Origin: an uncultured Bacteroidales bacterium
GTDB taxonomy: Bacteria > Bacteroidota > Bacteroidia > Bacteroidales > UBA932
Direction: 5' to 3'
NCBI GenBank assembly: GCA_905235085.1
Contig: CAJOKD010000008.1
Span: 1 to 64,000 of the forward strand
Length of the DNA: 64,000 nucleotides
The translations under genes and the position numbers were made by a program. This document shows positions 1 to 7,391 of this stretch, piece by piece (within the stretch, counting starts at the first letter, position 1; every line of letters begins with the position of its first letter). The notes below the pieces were generated by a model. It ran no database searches. It had not been told where the DNA came from and worked only from the letters and a program-made list of their open reading frames with translations.

Positions 1-1
1 A

Positions 2-295
2 GTGTATGCTGAAGCTTTGAATGGAACAGTGTATCATTTCCGGGACAAGAACGGCCTCGAGTGTGATGCGGTCATACACTTGAGGGATGGCCGATATGGG
101 TTAGTCGAAGTAAAGTTAGGTGGGGACAATCTGATTAACGAAGGTGCGGAAACACTCTTGAAACTGTCGGGAAAGATCGATACGGAACGAATGAAAGCTC
201 CATCGTTTATGATGGTTCTGGTTGGAGTGGGAACATATGCCTACAGACGTGAAGACGGGGTTTATGTGACTCCAATAGGATGTCTAAAAGACTAA
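2..295 (+). CDS. DUF4143 / AAA-type ATP-binding protein, C-terminal fragment
   Basis: This is the C-terminal part (about 97 residues) of a gene that begins before the window. The end has an acidic residue in ECDAVIHL, then GRYGLVEVKLG, a D...EVK arrangement typical of the PD-(D/E)xK-like DUF4143 domain that closes many single-protein AAA ATPases of Bacteroidetes. Seen: open frame from the first bases to a TAA at 293-295. Known for the family: an N-terminal P-loop ATPase followed by DUF4143, with no firmly established role. The ATPase half is outside the window, so the assignment rests on the tail only. Confidence 0.75.
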   Translation: MYAEALNGTVYHFRDKNGLECDAVIHLRDGRYGLVEVKLGGDNLINEGAETLLKLSGKIDTERMKAPSFMMVLVGVGTYAYRREDGVYVTPIGCLKD

Positions 296-341
296 TGTTA
301 ACGTGAATTCGATGAAATATAATTAATTGATTATTAGGAAA

Positions 342-561
342 ATAGCGAAAGTTTTTGTAAATTTGGAATAGCTACAAACCAAAAACAAACCCTTTCGCTA
401 TGACGATCGCTAAAGACAAAATTACGGAAATTTTCTGTATGGCGGATGATTTCTGCCATGTTTATGACAGATTTATCAAGATTAACGGACTCGCATATAC
501 AAGAAGACCTCCCAAAGATCCATACCCTACGCCTTCCGAGATGGGGAACCAATCGACATAG
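342..561 (+). pseudogene. IS982-like transposase remnant (N-terminal end only)
   Basis: An ATG at 400 opens a 53-codon frame whose first residues (MTIAKDKITEIFCMADDFC) resemble the N-terminus of IS982-family transposases from Bacteroidales. After about residue 28 the frame is merely the antisense of the neighbouring minus-strand membrane gene, so the remnant stops near 480-490. A perfect 10-bp inverted repeat (ATAGCGAAAG at 342-351, CTTTCGCTAT at 392-401) brackets the leader and covers the start codon. A TAAATTTG promoter-like element lies at 358-365. No second IS end or catalytic core is present, so the element is dead. Family assignment is by remembered similarity of a short stretch. Confidence 0.6.
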
Positions 562-728
562 CCAATCAGTATTCTGGCGCAGTCAAACAACAGCATGATG
601 TAGAAGAAAAACATCAATGCCCCCAACAGCACCAATCCACCCTTTTCGCTATTGTAGAGCAGAAACGCCGCTATCACATAAATGAGCACAATCACCGTCC
701 AGGTGACGTAGTAGACGATTCCATTCAT
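462..728 (-). CDS. small membrane protein, C-terminus formed by IS remnant
   Basis: Predicted 88 residues starting at ATG 728. Three hydrophobic segments are visible: about residues 3-23 (YYVTWTVIVLIYVIAAF), 30-55 (LVLLGALMFFFYIMLLF) and 68-85. A TTG at 764 would give 12 more residues but lies inside the probable -7 element at 762-769, so ATG 728 is preferred. The last residues (about LILINLS) are antisense to the transposase remnant, so the original C-terminus was probably lost when the IS inserted. The family is not recognised and the gene may be non-functional. Confidence 0.5.
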   Translation of the reverse strand: MNGIVYYVTWTVIVLIYVIAAFLLYNSEKGGLVLLGALMFFFYIMLLFDCARILIGYVDWFPISEGVGYGSLGGLLVYASPLILINLS

Positions 729-761
729 ATCGATCGATTCTAGTTTTGCTTGCTTTCGCGC

Positions 762-787
762 CAAATATAAATGGAGATTGTGCCAAA
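762..787 (-). promoter_or_regulatory. promoter-like element for the small membrane protein
   Basis: Read on the minus strand, TATATTTG (762-769) matches the Bacteroidetes -7 consensus TAnnTTTG. A TTTG (784-787) lies upstream but only about 14 bp away, shorter than the usual 19-21, so the -33 match is weak. Confidence 0.4.
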
Positions 788-832
788 TTGTGAGACAAGG
801 TAAGTATTTTTATGAAGTTATGCCAAAGCGTC

Positions 833-1285
833 TCATTTATGTATGACCAGGTCCTTTATTCCAGGGAAGACTGCGGACAGGGCATCCAGGGTCTGGGCAG
901 GGGAGAAGCCCTCGCGAAGGACCAGGAGTATGGAGTCGTCTCCAGCTATCGTGCCCATCAAGGGTTCCGAAGGATGATGGTCCAGGACATATGCCAGGGC
1001 CGGGGCCAGACCTATCTGGGTACTGATGAGGCCGATCTGGCCGGAAAACTCGATGCTTTTGATGCCGGACGAGAGCTGGTTGTTCTGTCTCGAGGTGACC
1101 GGCAGCATATAACCCTCGCCCTTTACCTTTATTATTTGCAGTGCTTTCAGATCCCTGGAAAGGGTAGCCTGGGTGGCTTCGATTCCCCTGAGACGAATTT
1201 GCTCGATAAGTTCACCTTGACTTTTGATCTGCTGTGAACCGATAATTTCTTTGATGGCCTGTTGCCTGGATTCTATGTTTTGCAT
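833..1285 (-). CDS. argR: arginine repressor ArgR
   Basis: 150 residues, the normal length for ArgR. The N-terminal winged helix (residues 1 to about 65) contains the recognition-helix signature IEATQATLSRDLKAL. The C-terminal hexamerisation and arginine-binding domain (about 80-150) contains GTIAGDDSILLVL with the paired Asp that contact arginine in the family. ArgR is an arginine-responsive DNA-binding regulator of arginine synthesis or breakdown. No arginine biosynthesis genes lie nearby; the divergent neighbour is a SusC/SusD pair, and ArgR-box-like sequences sit between them, so autoregulation and control of that pair are plausible. ATG 1285 overlaps one of these boxes. Confidence 0.93.
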   Translation of the reverse strand: MQNIESRQQAIKEIIGSQQIKSQGELIEQIRLRGIEATQATLSRDLKALQIIKVKGEGYMLPVTSRQNNQLSSGIKSIEFSGQIGLISTQIGLAPALAYVLDHHPSEPLMGTIAGDDSILLVLREGFSPAQTLDALSAVFPGIKDLVIHK

Positions 1286-1335
1286 AATTAATGAATAAAA
1301 TTGTGTTTGTATGCAAATATATGCATAATTATTAA
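1281..1335. promoter_or_regulatory. candidate ArgR operators (two ARG-box-like sites)
   Basis: TGCATAATTATTAA at 1322-1335 and TGCATAATTAATGA at 1281-1294 each match the classical ARG-box half pair TGAATAATTATTCA at about 11 of 14 positions, by eye. The first lies next to the probable argR -7 element (TATATTTG on the minus strand, 1314-1321) and just upstream of the susC -33 element; the second covers the argR start codon. Centre spacing is about 41 bp, roughly four helical turns. The intergenic region is generally AT-rich, so chance similarity is possible. Confidence 0.4.
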
Positions 1336-1341
1336 AAAATA

Positions 1342-1372
1342 TTTGCTTTCTACAATTATCTGCGCTACTTTG
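1342..1372 (+). promoter_or_regulatory. susC promoter
   Basis: TTTG at 1342-1345, a 20-bp spacer, then TACTTTG at 1366-1372. This is one base short of the full TAnnTTTG consensus. It leaves a leader of about 35 bases before ATG 1414. Confidence 0.55.
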
Positions 1373-1413
1373 CGGCTGGTTTAGGTTAGTAGTGTATTCA
1401 ATACTTATTCAAA

Positions 1414-4400
1414 ATGAAAGGACTTAACACTTTGATTCTTGTTTTGTCTTTAGCGGTTTCCACTGCAGCGATGGCTCAGAATAATACCGTAAAGGGCACT
1501 GTGACATCATCAGAAGACGGATTGCCGATCCCCGGTGTTTCCGTAATGTATGATGGAACTATCGTGGGTACGATGACGGATTCCAAGGGACAGTTCACTC
1601 TGCCATCCGTGACCGGCACCAACCACGTGGTTTTCTCTTGCATTGGTTTTGTGACCAAGGTGGTTCCCATCGGCCAGGTGTCGGCCGTCCAGATGGATCC
1701 CGATCTGGAATCGTTGGATGAAGTAGTCGTTACGGCTCTGGGTATCGAGCGTCAGAAGAAATCGCTTGGATATGCCGTCCAGGATGTAAAGTCAGAAAGC
1801 CTTACCCAGGGATCGCAGTTCAACGTGGCAAACGCCCTGCAGGGAAAACTGGCAGGTGTCCAGATTACCCAGGCAGGAGGTGCTGTCGGTGCATCCCAGC
1901 GTATCCTTATCCGTGGCAATTCCTCTTTCGGAAGCAATGAGCCGCTCATCGTGATCGACGGTATCCCGATGGATAACACTGCCGTAGGAAACAATGGCGG
2001 TGACGGCGCAGGATGGCTGGATACCGGTTCCGGTATCAACGACATCAATCCGGAAGACATCGAAAGCATTTCCGTCCTGAAAGGCGGGTCCGCGGCAATC
2101 TATGGTATGCGTGCCGGTAACGGCGTCATACTCATCACTACCAAGAAAGGAAACAGCCTGACCAGCAAGATCAAGGTTTCCTATGATGGCAGTGTATCGG
2201 TCGACAAGATCTACAACCTCCCGCATTTCCAGGATAAATACGGCCAGGGATACGGCGGCCACGAATATATATATAATCAGTACTATTCCGGGGATTTCTC
2301 TTCCTATGCTGATTTCCTTATGCACAATGAAGATGGAATGGGTTACTGGTATGTGGATGGAATGGGTTCCGGTTGCAATGACGGAGACGATGAAAGCTGG
2401 GGTCCAAGGCTTGATATCGGTCTCAAGATACCGCAGTACAACAGCCCGGTAGTCAACGGTGTGCGCCAGGCTACGGACTGGGTGTCCAACCCGAACAATA
2501 TCAAGGACTTCTTTGAAACTGGTTATACCCAGAACCATACGGTCTCGATCAGCAGCTCTTCCGGATACGGCTCCTTCCGTGCCTCTGTCGGTCTGCGTCA
2601 GCAGAAGGGAACCGTTCCCAACACGGACATCAAGCATATCAATGCCAGCCTTAGCAGCGGTTTCAACTTCGGCAAGTATGTGAGTGCAGACTTATCGCTG
2701 TACTTCAACAATACGCACAGCGGCAATCTCATCCCTACGGGTTATTCTTCCGACAACCCGCTGCAGTCCATTATGGAGTGGTTCGGACGTCAGGTCGATA
2801 TGAAAGACCTCAAGGCGCATTACAAGGAAACGATGGAGAACGGTGAATATTATAACTGGATCAGTTCTTTCCACGTGAATCCATATTTCAATGTCTACAA
2901 CAATGTGAACGGCTACGATCGTGACCGTATCATCGCCAAGGGCTCCGTATTCTTCAAGCCGACCTCCTGGTTAAAGGTCGAGACCCGTGTAGGTTATGAC
3001 CTTTATCACGACGAAACCTTCCAGAAGACGGTTTACAGTACCGATATGCCGTTCGGATGGTTCGGAAAGACCCTGGAAAACCGCCACGAGCTCAACGCAG
3101 ATGCCATCTTGTACTATACCAAGCAGTTCGGAGACTTTTCCGTGGATGCCCTGGCCGGAGCCAACTACAGCGATAAGACATACGGTTACAATTATATGGG
3201 AGCCAATCCGTCCAATGGTCTGGCTACCCCGGGACTGTACACGATGTCCAACGTGGTAGGGACGCCGATTACCAGTATGGACAACTCCCATATCCTTTCC
3301 AACTCCCTTTATGCGAATGCTTCTTTGGGCTGGAAGGGACAGGTTTATATTGAAGGAAGCATCAGAAAGGACTGGAGTTCTACGATCAACCAGGCCTTCA
3401 CGTATCCTTCCGTGAGTGCCAGCTGGATATTGACCGAGAGTTTCCCTGCCATAAAAGGTCCGGTTGTCAATTACCTGAAACTCCGCGCCAACCTGGCGAA
3501 TATCGGTAATGCGACTTCGGCCTACCGTACGGGATACTATTATTCATCGCCAGGTTCGCCGATCAACGGACAGTCCCAGTTCAGCCTTTCCACCACGCTT
3601 GCCAATCCGGACCTGAAACCCGAGAATATCAATACGATGGAGTGGGGACTGGAATCGGCTTTCTGGCAGAACAGGATTCGGCTTGATCTGGCAATGTACA
3701 AGAAGAAGACCAGCAACCAGATTATGACCATAGAGGTCCCGCGCTCTTCCGGATATTCCTATGAGCTGATCAACGCGGGCCAGGTGGACAACAAGGGTAT
3801 CGAGGTCTCCCTGGGTGTGGACGTGTTCAAGAATCCGAACGGCTTTAGCTGGTCCTCTACGTTGAACTGGTCCAAGGACAAGAGCACGGTCGTGGAACTG
3901 GCCGACGGGCTTGATACATATACCCTGGGCTCGAGCTGGAGCTGTTACAACTATGCTATGGTAGGTGAGTCCTGGGGCACCCTCGTAGGTACAGGATTCG
4001 TATATGATGATAAAGGACAGGCGATCGTGGGCGAAGACGGTCTTCCGCTCTTCGAGTCCAACCTGAAGATCGGCGATGTCACGCCGAAATGGCTCGCTGG
4101 GTGGAGCAATGAATTCTCCTTCAAGAACTTGTCCCTTGGATTCCTGCTCGATTTCCGCAAGGGCGGTGATTTCTTCTCAGTCTCCCAGTCCTTCGGAGCC
4201 AATACCGGTATTTACGATTATACTGCGGTCGGGGACATCCGTGAGAAAGGTGGTGTCTTCGGGAAGGACTTCTGCACGGATAAGGTATTCGTGAACGAGG
4301 ATGGGACTCCGAACACGACGGTGGTCGATCCGATGGATGCATTCTACCTGTTCTATGACATCAAGGAGCTGGCGGTCATCGATGGTTCTTTCCTGAAGCT

Positions 4401-4641
4401 CAGGGAAGCCCATCTGACCTATACCCTCCCGAAGTCCATTGCCAAGAAAGTTGGTTGGATCGATTCAGCCAAGTTCTCAATCGTAGGGAACAACCTTGCG
4501 ATCCTGTGGCTGGCAAAGAACAATTACACGAACATCGACCCAGAGTCTTCCGTGGGTAACGGGAACAGCAGTGTCGGATATGAGTCCAACGCCTGCCCTC
4601 CTACACGGAGCATCGGATTCAAAGTCAATTTAATATTCTAA
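1414..4641 (+). CDS. SusC/RagA-type TonB-dependent outer-membrane transporter
   Basis: 1075 residues. Domains in order: signal peptide (1 to about 21, ending AMAQ); a carboxypeptidase-D-like regulatory domain (about 24-100) with the usual PIPGVSV and IGF motifs; a TonB box/plug start with the SusC hallmark LDEVVVTALGIERQ (about 100-115); plug domain with VLKGGSAAIYGMRAGNGVILITTKKG; then a long beta-barrel ending in GFKVNLIF with the terminal Phe usual for barrels. It imports a ligand captured by the downstream SusD-like lipoprotein, using TonB energy. No glycoside hydrolases, polysaccharide lyases or HTCS/anti-sigma regulators are adjacent, so the substrate is unknown. Proximity to argR makes peptides or amino-acid-containing ligands a reasonable guess, no more. 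Confidence 0.96.
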   Translation: MKGLNTLILVLSLAVSTAAMAQNNTVKGTVTSSEDGLPIPGVSVMYDGTIVGTMTDSKGQFTLPSVTGTNHVVFSCIGFVTKVVPIGQVSAVQMDPDLESLDEVVVTALGIERQKKSLGYAVQDVKSESLTQGSQFNVANALQGKLAGVQITQAGGAVGASQRILIRGNSSFGSNEPLIVIDGIPMDNTAVGNNGGDGAGWLDTGSGINDINPEDIESISVLKGGSAAIYGMRAGNGVILITTKKGNSLTSKIKVSYDGSVSVDKIYNLPHFQDKYGQGYGGHEYIYNQYYSGDFSSYADFLMHNEDGMGYWYVDGMGSGCNDGDDESWGPRLDIGLKIPQYNSPVVNGVRQATDWVSNPNNIKDFFETGYTQNHTVSISSSSGYGSFRASVGLRQQKGTVPNTDIKHINASLSSGFNFGKYVSADLSLYFNNTHSGNLIPTGYSSDNPLQSIMEWFGRQVDMKDLKAHYKETMENGEYYNWISSFHVNPYFNVYNNVNGYDRDRIIAKGSVFFKPTSWLKVETRVGYDLYHDETFQKTVYSTDMPFGWFGKTLENRHELNADAILYYTKQFGDFSVDALAGANYSDKTYGYNYMGANPSNGLATPGLYTMSNVVGTPITSMDNSHILSNSLYANASLGWKGQVYIEGSIRKDWSSTINQAFTYPSVSASWILTESFPAIKGPVVNYLKLRANLANIGNATSAYRTGYYYSSPGSPINGQSQFSLSTTLANPDLKPENINTMEWGLESAFWQNRIRLDLAMYKKKTSNQIMTIEVPRSSGYSYELINAGQVDNKGIEVSLGVDVFKNPNGFSWSSTLNWSKDKSTVVELADGLDTYTLGSSWSCYNYAMVGESWGTLVGTGFVYDDKGQAIVGEDGLPLFESNLKIGDVTPKWLAGWSNEFSFKNLSLGFLLDFRKGGDFFSVSQSFGANTGIYDYTAVGDIREKGGVFGKDFCTDKVFVNEDGTPNTTVVDPMDAFYLFYDIKELAVIDGSFLKLREAHLTYTLPKSIAKKVGWIDSAKFSIVGNNLAILWLAKNNYTNIDPESSVGNGNSSVGYESNACPPTRSIGFKVNLIF

Positions 4642-4660
4642 AGCATAGGAGAAACTGGAT

Positions 4661-6114
4661 ATGAAACAGACTATATGATCCTTTCTGCACTGACTCTTTC
4701 ATTGCTGTCGTGCACAAAGACTTTCGATGAGGTCAACACGGACCCGGACAATCCGACTCCCGAGATGGTGAAGTCCACCAATATGCTTGCCTTCTGTGAG
4801 CGCTATGCGTCGGACAACCTGTTCGACGAATGGTTTGACCTGAATGAGACCAGCGGTTTCTCCGGGCAGATTGCCAAATGGATGTACACCCAGGAAGGGT
4901 ATTATTCATTCCGTCCGAATGTGAACAACAGCAGCTGGAATGTCTGCTACCGTACGGCGGCCAATCTCCAGACGATTATCGACAGGGAGGAGAAAGGCTC
5001 GAATATGTGGGCGGTTGCCACCATATTCCAGTGCAATATATTCCAGATCATCAGTGACCGCTGGGGGGATGTGCCATACAGTGAGTCGATGAAACTGATG
5101 GACGGCATCGCCCAGCCTTCCTATGACAAACAGTCGGACATATATCCGGACCTCCTCAAGAAGCTCGCATCCGCCGTCGCCGCGCTTGACGAAAACGGAG
5201 ATGACCTGGGTTCCGGTGATATTATGCTGAACGGAGATATCTCCCTCTGGAAAAAGTATGGCAATGCGTTGAGTATCAAGATTGCGGCCCGTATTGCAAA
5301 TGTTGATGCAGCCGACGCTCAGGCTGTCTTCTCTTCCATCTCGGCAGCCGATCTTCCATCGGACAATGATGAGAATATATTCTTCGAAGCGTGGGGAAAC
5401 GAATATGGAGAGCCTTGGGCCGATTATTACCTGGTCCGAAAGCTGGAGTATGGTATCAGCAAGCTTATGGTGGAAACTCTGACGTCCCTGGATGATCCTC
5501 GTCTTCCAGTATACGCTGAACCGACGGCGAACTACCTCAACGGGAAGAGCGATATCCCTTACGTGGGTTACCAGAACGGGTTGAAGGCAAATGCCAATAC
5601 AGCTGCAAACTCTCCGATCGGAGCCCGTTTCCAGAACAAGAGCGGACTTACAGGTTTCACGCCTTGGCTGCGCAGTTGCGAACCATATTTCGCCATTGCC
5701 TATGCTGCCAGCAAGGGATGGAACGTGGGGATGACACAGCAAGTTGCATATGAGAAAGCCGTTACCCTTTCCCTGGAAGAAAACGGAATCGATGATGCCG
5801 CGATCGCAGCATATCTTGCAGGGCCTGCCGCCTTCGACGGAACTGCTGAGCAGCTCTTTACACAGTGGTGGATATCCTTGTTCAAGAATGGACAGGAAGC
5901 CTGGTCTGTGTTCCGTATGAGCGGTTATCCGGTCGGCAATGTGATCGCTCCTTCTTGCTTGTTCACGGGGCACAACACACCACCGATGGCATATTCATAT
6001 CCGGATACGGAAGCAAACCTTAACAAGGCAAACTACGAAATCGCAGCTGCCGCGGAAGATGATTTCTTCTGGGGGAAGCAGATGTGGTGGGACATCAGGA
6101 CAGGCCTGAAATAG
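4661..6114 (+). CDS. SusD/RagB-like nutrient-binding lipoprotein (start uncertain)
   Basis: About 479 residues in the main frame from ATG 4675. The sequence fits the SusD-like_2 group of outer-membrane nutrient-binding proteins, with an alpha-helical TPR-like N-terminal half (IFQIISDRWGDVPYSE is typical) and a C-terminal QMWWDIRTGLK ending. A lipobox cysteine follows LSLLS. The start is odd: the good ribosome site AGGAGA (4648-4653) serves ATG 4661, whose frame ends after five codons (MKQTI) in a TGA overlapping ATG 4675. MKQTI would supply the missing positive charge of the signal peptide, so either a one-base frameshift or translational re-initiation at the ATGA overlap is involved. It partners the upstream SusC. 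Confidence 0.9.
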
Positions 6115-6140
6115 AACGGAGGCTACGGGCAGAGGGGAAG

Positions 6141-7259
6141 TCAGAGTGAAACGCAGAGTTCGGCGATGCGTTCACGGACTTCCTCTATCGTGCCTGTGCC
6201 GTCTATTTCGAAGTAGACTCCGGCATTGCGGTAGTAATCTATCAGAGGCTCGGTCTTCTCGTGATAGGTTGCGATCCTGTTGGCTATGGTCTCGTCGTTG
6301 GCATCGTCAGCCCTTCCTTCGATCGCTGCACGGTGCTTGATGCGTTCCTTTATCATCTCGTCCGGTATCATCAGGGATACCACTGCGGTGACCTTGTTCT
6401 TGGTCTTGTACAGCATCTTGTCAAGGGCCTCTGCCTGGGCGATGGTCCTGGGGAAGCCGTCGAGGAGGAAACCGTCCACACCCTTCACGGTGTTGAAGCG
6501 GTTCTCGATCATCCCTTCCACTACCTCGTCCGGGACGAGGCTGCCGGCTTCAATGAGCGCCTTGGCCTTCAGGCCCAGCTCAGTGCCCTTGGCCATCTCT
6601 CCGCGGAGAAGATCGCCTGTCGAGGTGTGGCAAAGGTTGAACCTTTCTGCCATCGCAGCGGCCTGGGTGCCTTTTCCGGCGCCAGGAGGGCCGAACAGAA
6701 TGAAATACTTCATATTCGTATCCAAAACGTAAATATCCTTGTAGTTCCTGCCGAGCTCGTCATAGTCGAGGCCGAAGCCGACTATGAAGTCGTCGGGAAT
6801 CTCCATCGCCACATAATCGATCGGAATGTCTTCCTTGTAGCTTGCTGGCTTGAGGAGCATCGTGCAGACCTTGGAGTTCTTCGCTCCTTTTTCATCGAGG
6901 ATCCTCTTGAGGTCCAATATGGTTCTGCCGGAGTCCACGATGTCTTCGACGATGATTACTTCCTTGCCTTCTACGCTTCCGGTCATACCCATAACCTCGC
7001 GGACCTGGCCGGTCGACCTCGTCCCGGAATATGATGAAAGCTTGATGGAGATGATCTCACACTTGAACTCGAGCCTCTTCATCAGTTCTGCGGTGAACAG
7101 TATGGAGCCGTTCAGGACGCACAGGAGCACAGGCACTTCTTCGCTGTCGGCGTAGTCCTTGTTGATCTTGGCGGCGACTTCGTCGATCGCTTTCTCGATC
7201 TTGTCGTACTCAATGAATGGCTTGAAAGTCTTGTCGTGCAGTTTTAAGTTATTTTTCAT
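6141..7259 (-). CDS. fused hypoxanthine phosphoribosyltransferase-adenylate kinase
   Basis: 372 residues from ATG 7259 (an upstream in-frame start at 7319 would add an unrelated extension). Residues 1 to about 180 are a purine phosphoribosyltransferase with the PRPP loop VIIVEDIVDSGRT (about 101-113), converting hypoxanthine or guanine to IMP/GMP. Residues about 183-372 are an adenylate kinase: P-loop GPPGAGKGTQ (190-199), DGFPRT, and a short zinc-free LID region, making ADP from AMP and ATP. The join, YVLDTNMKYF, has almost no linker, and the Met inside it could be an internal start for a separate kinase. In many Bacteroidales hpt and adk are adjacent separate genes; here no stop separates them. 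Confidence 0.93.
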   Translation of the reverse strand: MKNNLKLHDKTFKPFIEYDKIEKAIDEVAAKINKDYADSEEVPVLLCVLNGSILFTAELMKRLEFKCEIISIKLSSYSGTRSTGQVREVMGMTGSVEGKEVIIVEDIVDSGRTILDLKRILDEKGAKNSKVCTMLLKPASYKEDIPIDYVAMEIPDDFIVGFGLDYDELGRNYKDIYVLDTNMKYFILFGPPGAGKGTQAAAMAERFNLCHTSTGDLLRGEMAKGTELGLKAKALIEAGSLVPDEVVEGMIENRFNTVKGVDGFLLDGFPRTIAQAEALDKMLYKTKNKVTAVVSLMIPDEMIKERIKHRAAIEGRADDANDETIANRIATYHEKTEPLIDYYRNAGVYFEIDGTGTIEEVRERIAELCVSL

Positions 7260-7280
7260 TGATTTTGATAGCTGGATTAA

Positions 7281-7310
7281 CAAAAATAGCACTTTCCGAT
7301 TAAAAACAGA
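7281..7310 (-). promoter_or_regulatory. promoter of the hpt-adk gene
   Basis: Minus-strand TATTTTTG (7281-7288) matches TAnnTTTG. A weak -33-like TCTG sits 18 bp upstream. The leader would be about 15-20 bases. Confidence 0.45.
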
Positions 7311-7391
7311 AACATTCACCCCTTGTTTTTACAAACTTTATCGCGATTCAGGTTCCTGTACGCTATATTGTCCCGGACCAAGACAGACTTT

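Noticed and set aside
1792..2637. 281-codon minus-strand frame inside susC
   Set aside because: Antisense of the receptor gene; typical for this codon composition.
2867..2882. CTTTCCACGTGAATCC as a possible parS site
   Set aside because: It matches the core CACGTGAA but only about 11 of 16 bases of the usual parS consensus, lies within susC coding sequence, and no second copy was seen near parAB.
4906..5973. 355-codon minus-strand frame inside susD
   Set aside because: Antisense shadow; no motifs and inside a well-supported SusD-like gene.
1414..6114. Polysaccharide utilisation locus
   Set aside because: Only SusC and SusD are present; there are no carbohydrate-active enzymes, sulfatases or hybrid two-component regulators nearby.
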